NCBI GenBank assembly: GCA_031277995.1
Contig: JAITLH010000328.1
Coordinates: forward strand, 1 to 6,112
Source of the DNA: Deltaproteobacteria bacterium
Lineage (GTDB): Bacteria; Desulfobacterota; Desulfarculia; Adiutricales; Adiutricaceae
Direction: 5' to 3'
Length of the DNA: 6,112 bases
Shown: positions 1 through 5,103 of the stretch, piece after piece
Numbering within the stretch: position 1 is the first letter of the stretch
Layout: each line of letters begins with the position of its first letter
Notes under the pieces: generated by a model
Database searches by the model: none
Told to the model about the DNA's origin: nothing
What the model saw: the letters and a program-made list of their open reading frames with translations, nothing else
Position numbers and translations under genes: made by a program

Positions 1-116
1 ACGGCTCCCTTAGCCCGGCGAAACAAGAGAACTCGGCCTAGCCGCTCCATCAAACCCACCTTGGCCATTCCTCACGGCTCCCTTAGCCCGGCGAAACAAG
101 AGAACTCAGCCTAGCC
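1..116. repeat. Pair of 43-bp direct repeats at the window edge
   Basis: Copy 1 is at 1-43 and copy 2 at 74-116. They differ at one base (G35 against A108) and are separated by 30 bp, giving a 73-bp period. Copy 1 begins at the first base of the window, so the repeat or an array may extend leftwards. The period is not a multiple of three. Each copy nevertheless reads in its own frame as the same short peptide, GSLSPAKQENSA followed by TAG (stops at 39-41 and 112-114), and the single difference is synonymous (TCG/TCA). This would fit a duplicated 3' end of an upstream gene, but so short a peptide is weak evidence. One interval alone cannot establish a CRISPR array. The repeat itself is certain; its nature is not. 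Confidence 0.85.
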
Positions 117-128
117 AAGGCGACCAAA

Positions 129-149
129 TTGGCCTATAATTCCGGCCAA
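129..149. repeat. Small inverted repeat around a TATAAT
   Basis: TTGGCC at 129-134 and GGCCAA at 144-149 form a 6-bp stem with a 9-base loop. The loop contains TATAAT (135-140). I see no -35 hexamer at a suitable distance, so I do not call a promoter here. It may simply be a weak hairpin downstream of whatever gene ends to the left of the window. Confidence 0.35.
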
Positions 150-204
150 ACTAACAGCCCTAAAAAAAAGCCCGCTTTTAAAACGAGCTCAGGGTTAGGG
201 GCAT

Positions 205-267
205 CCGGGCCAGGGCGGCGGTAAGCCGCCCAAAGCGTGGCCGGTCCCGATGAGGGGGGCAAGCCAC
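205..267. other. GC-rich structured element with competing hairpins (candidate structured RNA)
   Basis: GGGCGGC (213-219) pairs perfectly with GCCGCCC (225-231) across a 5-base loop. An outer stem CCGGGCCA (205-212) pairs with TGGCCGG (238-244), leaving one bulged G and an internal bulge at 232-237. A further stem, GTGGC (237-241) with GCCAC (263-267), uses some of the same bases, so the outer stem and this one cannot form together. Such competition is typical of regulatory RNAs, although it is also expected by chance in GC-rich repeats. I do not recognise a known riboswitch class, and the next gene downstream is 1.4 kb away, so a cis-regulatory role for the kinase is not evident. Pairings are read from the sequence; function is unknown. 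Confidence 0.35.
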
Positions 268-320
268 TTCGCGAAAAAATCCCGGTTTATCCCTCGGTTA
301 TGGACTCCTTAATCTGGGTC

Positions 321-348
321 TTTAAAATTTCTCAAAATGAGCTATAAT
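321..348 (+). promoter_or_regulatory. Candidate sigma70-type promoter
   Basis: A perfect -10 hexamer TATAAT lies at 343-348. A 4/6 -35 match, TTTAAA, lies at 321-326 with a 16-base spacer. No gene follows for more than 1.2 kb. If the promoter is real, it would drive a non-coding transcript through the AT-rich and G-rich blocks or a very long leader of the kinase. AT-rich DNA produces such matches easily. Confidence 0.25.
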
Positions 349-820
349 TTACTTGACGATTAGCCTTTTGGTTTTTCGCCAGGAGTCTAATTTAAGCCGA
401 AGTTTTCTCTAAGATATTACCCAATCTGCCCCATCGAAACTCTATGTCCCAGACGGACTCGCTATGTATAAATTTGAACCAAATTTTCAAAGCTAACTAA
501 ACGTTTTAAAGTCAAAAATTTCATTCGAATTAAGTAACTTGAGTTTCAACTTATTAGTTTATTTTTTAAGTTGTTATTTAAGTTTTACCGATATATATTT
601 ACCTACAAGTTATCTAACCTATCCTAAAATTAACATCTCCATAAAAAATTGTCTATTTATTAGCTAAAAAATAGTTAAAATATCAATTTCGCCAGACCTT
701 ATTTTACAAAATCTTAACCAAATCAGAATCACGCCACGTTTTAAGCGCTTATCGACATTTTTTTATCAAATTAAACCAATAAAAAAGTCACAAAAAAAAT
801 AAAAAAAAATAAAAAGAACC
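349..820. other. AT-rich non-coding block ending in poly-A tracts
   Basis: I find no supportable gene in this block. It is strongly AT-rich: 541-600 contains only 11 G or C in 60 bases. It ends in A-rich low complexity at 781-817, with several runs of five to nine A. It contains short direct repeats, such as TTTAAGTT at 565-572 and 577-584, and one near-match to a DnaA box (TTATCGACA, 749-757), but no cluster of such boxes. I recognise no tRNA, rRNA or mobile-element end. Confidence 0.6.
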
Positions 821-1012
821 ATTTGGGTTTGATTGACCGCTTTTCTCTTATTTTCACGCCCGACTTTTGTTTTGTCCCAAAAATTAATTGGCTTCAAATT
901 TGCTTATTAGCCACGGCGCTTGGGCCAAAAGCCGCTTTTTTTCAAAAAGTGGCCAGGCTTGGTCCCAAAAAGGTCCCTTTTGATTTAGTTTTGGTCTATG
1001 GGAACTTTCCAA

Positions 1013-1041
1013 CTTTGGCCCAAAGGGGCTTTGGGCCAAAG
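1013..1041. repeat. Perfect 13-bp inverted repeat, 3-base loop
   Basis: CTTTGGCCCAAAG (1013-1025) and CTTTGGGCCAAAG (1029-1041) are exact reverse complements separated by GGG. Each arm is also nearly self-complementary. As RNA this is a strong hairpin, and it is followed two bases later by a short T run (CGG then TTTTT, 1045-1049), which looks terminator-like on the + strand. There is no gene upstream for it to terminate within the window. Confidence 0.7.
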
Positions 1042-1167
1042 CGGTTTTTGTCCGAGGCTTCTTAGTTTCGTTAACCAAATTGATGAAGCGGCCCCGGTTT
1101 GGCAAAGTTTGAAAAGCCTTTCTAACTTTGCTAGAGTTTCGTTTAATTTAATGAAGCGACTTTTTTT

Positions 1168-1202
1168 TTTGGCCCAAGCTCCCCGGGGGCGCGTGGGCCA
1201 AA
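1168..1202. repeat. 9-bp inverted repeat sharing the GGCC motif
   Basis: TTTGGCCCA (1168-1176) and TGGGCCAAA (1194-1202) are exact reverse complements. The 17-base loop itself contains the palindrome CCCCGGGG (1181-1188). The left arm abuts the T10 tract at 1161-1170. It is related in sequence to the inverted repeat at 1013-1041, so the two are probably members of one small local repeat family. Confidence 0.55.
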
Positions 1203-1273
1203 GCGGGCCCAGACCATACTCAGGGCTTTCGTTCGCGCTTTTGGCCCGTTTTGGGCCCTCCCACCTTAGGGTC

Positions 1274-1353
1274 TCTCGGATTGGCCCGGATCCTCATGGA
1301 TTTGCCCGGCTCCTCTCGGATTGGCCCGGATTCTCATGGATTCGCCCAGGGCC
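1274..1353. repeat. Four tandem 20-bp units (two 40-bp higher-order units)
   Basis: The units are at 1274-1293, 1294-1313, 1314-1333 and 1334-1353. Units 1 and 3 match at 19 of 20 bases, units 2 and 4 at 16 of 20, and units 1 and 2 at 16 of 20. All share GGATT, one variable base, then GCCC. The alternation shows that a 20-bp unit was duplicated and diverged, and the 40-bp pair was then duplicated again. The 20-bp period is not a multiple of three, which argues against repeats in a coding frame. The array is directly visible; its role is unknown. Confidence 0.85.
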
Positions 1354-1544
1354 GCCGAGAGCCTCTCAAAGCGTTTGACCAGTGTCAGTATCCCAATTTG
1401 GCTTCGAAGGGCCGCCTCGGGTCGATTTTGGCCGTTCGCGGGGGCTTTTTTGGAGGGGGAGAAGTCTTGAAAAGCGCTTTTGGGGAGCGATTGGTCGTTG
1501 GGCCCGAAGGCGGTTTTGGATTGGCGGGGGTTTTGGCCTTTGGG

Positions 1545-1581
1545 CGCCAAACGCGAAAACGTTTGGCGGGCTGGTTTTTTT
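1545..1581 (+). terminator. Terminator-like hairpin upstream of the kinase
   Basis: CGCCAAACG (1545-1553) and CGTTTGGCG (1560-1568) form a perfect 9-bp stem with a 6-base loop. After six bases (GGCTGG) comes a run of seven T (1575-1581). The distance from stem to T run is longer than in typical intrinsic terminators, which lowers confidence. On the opposite strand no T run follows, so the orientation is +. It would end a transcript coming from the left and insulate the kinase gene. Confidence 0.4.
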
Positions 1582-1598
1582 CAAAATTACCAATAAAT

Positions 1599-1636
1599 TG
1601 CTTTAAAGCATTTAAATATATAAAAAAATAAAATAA
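1599..1636 (+). promoter_or_regulatory. AT-rich promoter region of the kinase with 12-bp palindrome
   Basis: This is the only AT-rich leader between the terminator-like hairpin and the kinase start, so the kinase promoter is likely here. A perfect palindrome TGCTTTAAAGCA lies at 1599-1610 and could be an operator. A -10-like TATAAA lies at 1619-1624, preceded only by a weak TTGCTT at 1598-1603 with 15-base spacing. A sigma54 pattern was looked for and not found. The promoter assignment is an inference from position and composition. Confidence 0.3.
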
Positions 1637-1650
1637 TCCTGTTATTTTAC

Positions 1651-1662
1651 AAGGTTGAGTAA
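1651..1662 (+). promoter_or_regulatory. Ribosome binding site of the kinase gene
   Basis: AAGG at 1651-1654 sits 8 bases before the ATG at 1663. It supports this start over later in-frame ATGs. The start also leaves a short basic cytoplasmic tail ahead of the first membrane segment, as expected. Confidence 0.6.
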
Positions 1663-4600
1663 ATGTCCTCACACTTAACATCTTGGATAGGACAACAAAC
1701 CCATAAAATCACTACCAAGTTGGGTATAGGACTTCGGGGTAAGTTAATAGCCATCTTTATGTTGGTTAAAGTCCTACCTTTGGTCCTCTTGGCCGTCATC
1801 GCTTGGCGGCAAGTCACCAACCAAGGGGAGACCTTAAAAGAGATCTCCGTGGCCGATTCCTCCAAGGCCCTACACGCCAGCGCGGTTGAGAGTATCGAAA
1901 GGCTCTCAACCATCGTGGCCGAGGAAGTGGCGGATTTTTTATACTACCGGGACAACGACTTAATCGTTTTGGCCAATTCCGAGATTAGCGAAAAATCCCT
2001 GACCTCCTTTGTCGAAAACAAGACCTCCCCCATCGTCCAGGGCGGCCAATGGGTCTACGACGGGGAGCAAAAGATCTGGGTGCCAGCCAAGCCCTTGGAA
2101 AGCGTGGGTTCGGCCGGGGTCTCGTCCAACGTTGAAAACGACGACATGGACGGCTTTAACCCCAGGCCCCCGGACTATTTCGAAACCAAGATGGTGCCCA
2201 TATACGACGAGATAACCTTTGTCGGCTTGGACGGGGTGGAGAAAATCAAGGCCGTTTCCAGCGGGACCACGAAAAAACGCTATCCCATGAACCCGGAACT
2301 CGTGGACGTCTCCAAGAAAGAAAACACCTACGTCAAGGCCGAGGATTATTTTGGTTATTTAAAGGACATGGAAGTGGGGGAGATCTACGTAAGCGACGTT
2401 ATCGGGGCTTACGTTCCCAGTAATTACATTGGCATGTATAACCCCGAAAACGTGGCCAAGGCGGCCCAGGATCGGGGCTACCCCATCGAATACGCCCCGG
2501 AAAAGCAAGCCTACGCCGGAAAGGAAAACCCCAACGGCCAGAGGTTTGAGGGCATCGTAAGGTTCGCCACCCCCGTGGCCGGTCCCGACGGCCAAAAAAT
2601 CGGCTATCTGACCATGGCCCTAAACCACGATCACGTCATGGAATTTGTCGATCACATCACCCCCATGAACGAAAGATCCACCTTACTCCCCAGCGCTTAC
2701 GAGGGTAACTACGCCTTTATTTGGGATTACAAATGCCGCAGCGTCTGTCACCCCCGCCACCACTCCATCGTCGGCTTTGACCCCGAGACCGGGGATCCCC
2801 AGATCCCTTGGCTGGAAAGTTCCATCTACGACGGCTGGCAAGAAAGCGGCCTGGTTAAATGGACCGATTACGTCAAGGACTATCCGGAATTTTATGAGCA
2901 GTCCCGGGCCAAAAAACCCTCCCCCACCCTTACCAAAGAGGGTTTGGTGGGGCTCGACGGCCGCTATTTGAATAACGCCCCCCAGTGCGTCGGTTGGATG
3001 GATCTAACCGGGGGCGGGGGTTCGGGCTCCTTTTTCATTTTGTGGAGCGGCTTGTATAAGCTAAACACGGCCGCGGCCATCCCCTACTACACCGGCCATT
3101 ACGCCCCCTCGGAAGCCAACGGGTTCTCGAGGCGCGGCTTTGGGTTCGTGGCCATAGGCTCCGAGCTTGAGTATTTCACCAAACCGGCCAAGGAAACGGA
3201 AGCGACCTTAACCAATACCGTTTCGGAAAACCTTAAGCGCACCTTTTTTCAGCTAACCCTAACCACGCTGGCCTTGATAGTTTTGGTGGTCTTCATCGCC
3301 ATCTGGATGGCCTCCTTTATCACCAAAAACATCACCGAACTAATAAGCGGCATCTATAGGTTTAGGAGCGGGGAAAGGCACTTCCGCTTTGGCAATAAGT
3401 TCAAAGACGAATTCGCCACCTTGGCCAATTCCTTTGACGACATGGCTTCCAGCATTGAGGACAGCATCAAAAACTCCTTAAGCATCGTCGATATGGACGG
3501 GAACATCATCTACATGAACGACAAAGCCTTAAACTACTACAATAGTTCCCTTGAAGAGATGATTGGCTTGCCTTATTTGCCCCACTCCATTTTCCCCCAG
3601 GATTCCATCTATGACCCCATAAAGGCCCTTTTGGAGGGGCGGGAAGCCGGGACCTTACTGGAACCCAAAACCGGCCGCTACGTTAGCGGCCTGGCCAACT
3701 ATCTCTACGACAAAGACGGCAATACCAGCGGTTACATCATCGAAACCCGGGACATTACCGACATGGTGCAAAAGCAGCTCGATTTGGAACAGGCCATGAA
3801 CGAAGCCAAGAAAGCCAACGAGCACAAAGGCGAGTTTTTGGCCCACATGAGTCACGAGATCCGCACCCCCATGAACGCCATCATTGGCCTTTCTTCCATC
3901 GTCAGGGGAAATTTGGACCAAATCAAGGGAGAAGGCCCAGAATTTCAAGAATTAAAGGATAACGTTAAACAAATCGAGAGTTCGTCCCTACACTTATTGG
4001 GCTTATTAAACGACATCTTGGATCTTTCCAAGATCGAGGCCGGAAAGATTGAACTAAGTTCCGAACCCACCGAACTTAAGGTCCTGGCCAATACCGTTAC
4101 CAGCATAATGAAGACCAGGTGCAAGGAAAAAAATATCAACTTCATAACCGATATCTATGACTATTCGCCCTCAAACTTCATAACCGATCCCCTGCACCTT
4201 CGGCAAGTTTTGATTAACCTTTTGGGTAACTCGGTTAAGTTCACCCCGGAACTGGGCACCATAATCTTCAAGATTGGCTGCCTGGAGAGAAAAGACGGAC
4301 GCTCCCTAATGGAATTCGTGGTGCAGGACACCGGGATTGGCATTTCCGAGGAAAACATCAAGGCCATCTTTAAGCCCTTTGAGCAAGGCAGCGGCAGCAT
4401 CACCAAACAATACGGCGGGACGGGACTGGGCCTTACCATAAGCCGCCACATAGTCAATCTTTTTGGCGGGGACATCAAGGTCGAAAGCGAAGTGGGGAAA
4501 GGCAGTAAGTTTAGTTTCAACATCTGGCTCCAGGAGACGGAACTAAGGACCCCCATCTTGCAAGTGACTAAAGATCCCAAAGACCGCTTTGTCGGAAAAA

Positions 4601-4974
4601 GGGTCCTTTTGGTTGACGACGTGGACCTAAACCGCAAGATCGCCAAGGCCATGCTGAAAGTTACCGGCATCAAGGTCGACGAGGCCGTGGACGGTTCGGC
4701 CGCCCTTAAGATGTTTGAGGACTCCCCGGAAAACACCTACGACATCATCCTCATGGACGTGCAGATGCCCATCATGGACGGCTACCAAGCGAGCCTGGCG
4801 ATCCGCCAGCTTGACCGAGACGACGCCCACCACGTCCCCATCATCGCTTTAACGGCCAACGCCTTTAAGGAGGACATCGACAAGGCCCTGGAAGCCGGCA
4901 TGAACGCCCACATCGCCAAACCCATAAAAACCGACAAGATCGTGGAGATCATGAGTCAGCACCTGGCTTCCTAG
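1663..4974 (+). CDS. Hybrid sensor histidine kinase (large periplasmic sensor, HAMP, PAS, HisKA, HATPase, REC)
   Basis: A complete 1103-residue inner-membrane kinase. Membrane segments at about 28-48 and 531-553 enclose a sensor of roughly 480 residues. Its middle part, ending in an FATPV...IGYLTMAL stretch before the CX3CH cluster (C358, C362, H363, then PRHH), resembles the end of a Cache-type domain. A glycine-rich GGGGSGS lies at 450-456. HAMP follows at about 554-604, PAS at about 605-700 and a short coiled linker. HisKA has phospho-acceptor H731 in HMSHEIRTPMN. The HATPase has its N box around N852/N856, G1 DTGIG at 889-893, F box FKPFEQG at 903-909 and G2 GGTGLGL at 918-924. The receiver domain (about 979-1100) has D985/D986, phospho-acceptor D1032, T1064 and K1086. 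All catalytic motifs are intact. There is no Hpt domain, so by family knowledge phosphate should pass from D1032 to a separate Hpt protein, or the receiver may tune kinase activity. The ligand cannot be read from sequence. Confidence 0.95.
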   Translation: MSSHLTSWIGQQTHKITTKLGIGLRGKLIAIFMLVKVLPLVLLAVIAWRQVTNQGETLKEISVADSSKALHASAVESIERLSTIVAEEVADFLYYRDNDLIVLANSEISEKSLTSFVENKTSPIVQGGQWVYDGEQKIWVPAKPLESVGSAGVSSNVENDDMDGFNPRPPDYFETKMVPIYDEITFVGLDGVEKIKAVSSGTTKKRYPMNPELVDVSKKENTYVKAEDYFGYLKDMEVGEIYVSDVIGAYVPSNYIGMYNPENVAKAAQDRGYPIEYAPEKQAYAGKENPNGQRFEGIVRFATPVAGPDGQKIGYLTMALNHDHVMEFVDHITPMNERSTLLPSAYEGNYAFIWDYKCRSVCHPRHHSIVGFDPETGDPQIPWLESSIYDGWQESGLVKWTDYVKDYPEFYEQSRAKKPSPTLTKEGLVGLDGRYLNNAPQCVGWMDLTGGGGSGSFFILWSGLYKLNTAAAIPYYTGHYAPSEANGFSRRGFGFVAIGSELEYFTKPAKETEATLTNTVSENLKRTFFQLTLTTLALIVLVVFIAIWMASFITKNITELISGIYRFRSGERHFRFGNKFKDEFATLANSFDDMASSIEDSIKNSLSIVDMDGNIIYMNDKALNYYNSSLEEMIGLPYLPHSIFPQDSIYDPIKALLEGREAGTLLEPKTGRYVSGLANYLYDKDGNTSGYIIETRDITDMVQKQLDLEQAMNEAKKANEHKGEFLAHMSHEIRTPMNAIIGLSSIVRGNLDQIKGEGPEFQELKDNVKQIESSSLHLLGLLNDILDLSKIEAGKIELSSEPTELKVLANTVTSIMKTRCKEKNINFITDIYDYSPSNFITDPLHLRQVLINLLGNSVKFTPELGTIIFKIGCLERKDGRSLMEFVVQDTGIGISEENIKAIFKPFEQGSGSITKQYGGTGLGLTISRHIVNLFGGDIKVESEVGKGSKFSFNIWLQETELRTPILQVTKDPKDRFVGKRVLLVDDVDLNRKIAKAMLKVTGIKVDEAVDGSAALKMFEDSPENTYDIILMDVQMPIMDGYQASLAIRQLDRDDAHHVPIIALTANAFKEDIDKALEAGMNAHIAKPIKTDKIVEIMSQHLAS

Positions 4975-4979
4975 GAACC

Positions 4980-4992
4980 GGGCCGAAGGCCC
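4980..4992. other. Small GC hairpin after the kinase stop
   Basis: GGGCC (4980-4984) and GGCCC (4988-4992) form a perfect 5-bp stem with a GAA loop, 5 bases after the TAG stop. The stop codon itself sits in the palindrome TTCCTAGGAA (4968-4977). No T run follows on either strand, so this is not a convincing intrinsic terminator. It may protect the 3' end of the mRNA or be incidental. The rest of the gap to the next gene (4993-5082) is AT-rich and shows nothing else I can name. Confidence 0.4.
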
Positions 4993-5082
4993 ATGATCCA
5001 ATAAATAAAAATAACCAATAAACTTAAAAACGTAAATACTTAACCAAAAATTTTACTTAAATAGACCTTTTAAGCCCACGAA

Positions 5083-5103
5083 AGTGGCCAAAGGACGGCC
5101 ATT
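5083..5103 (+). promoter_or_regulatory. Shine-Dalgarno displayed in a hairpin loop before a TTG start
   Basis: TGGCC (5085-5089) pairs with GGCCA (5097-5101), extended by a G-U and an A-U pair to 5083-5084 and 5102-5103. The loop of 7 bases contains the Shine-Dalgarno AAGGA (5091-5095), 6 bases before the TTG at 5102. The stem ends on the first bases of the start codon, so folding would partly occlude initiation. The ribosome binding site decides the start: the alternative GTG at 5084 has no good Shine-Dalgarno. Confidence 0.5.

Larger units (their letters stand above)
821..1590. other. Repeat-rich, G/T-skewed non-coding block
   Basis: The block has open frames of 70 to 126 codons on both strands, but they overlap one another in conflicting frames. 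Their products are low-complexity strings rich in Gly/Arg/Phe/Trp or Pro/Lys/Arg, without recognisable domains and without clear ribosome binding sites, so I do not call genes. The + strand is G-rich relative to C: 1441-1560 has 50 G, 19 C, 31 T and 20 A. A GGCC-centred motif recurs. TGGGCCAAAGCGG occurs exactly at 1032-1044 and 1194-1206, and a variant lies at 921-934. A degenerate repeat pair (AGTTTCGTT ... ATGAAGCG) lies at 1064-1090 and 1135-1158. T10 lies at 1161-1170. It could be a decayed gene, a repeat-family element or a structured RNA locus; I cannot decide from the sequence. Confidence 0.5.

Noticed and set aside
1..116. CRISPR array
   Set aside because: Only two repeats and one interval are visible, the 43-bp repeat is long for CRISPR, and no cas gene is in view. 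Kept as an open question, not a feature.
205..285. Cobalamin or c-di-GMP riboswitch
   Set aside because: A GCCACT-like string at 263-268 prompted the check, but the conserved boxes of these classes are not present in order, and no suitable gene follows closely.
190..330. Short minus-strand open frames across the GC island
   Set aside because: Two overlapping frames are open but short (about 35-40 codons), with no start and ribosome-site support and no family I recognise. The base pairing explains the composition better.
480..820. Replication origin in the AT-rich block
   Set aside because: Only one near-match to a DnaA box (749-757) was found, with no cluster, no iterons and no dnaA, rep or partition gene nearby.
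823..1681. Overlapping open frames of 70-126 codons on both strands before the kinase
   Set aside because: They conflict with each other, give low-complexity products caused by the G/T-skewed repeats, and lack ribosome binding sites and recognisable domains.
4161..4736. 191-codon minus-strand open frame inside the kinase
   Set aside because: It is a shadow of the kinase coding strand: it overlaps the HATPase and receiver motifs, which are intact on the + strand.
4980..4992. Intrinsic terminator of the kinase gene
   Set aside because: The 5-bp stem has no T run on either side, so co-transcription with the next gene remains possible.
5084..5086. GTG as start of the binding-protein gene
   Set aside because: It lacks a good Shine-Dalgarno, whereas the TTG at 5102 has AAGGA at 6 bases and gives a standard signal peptide.
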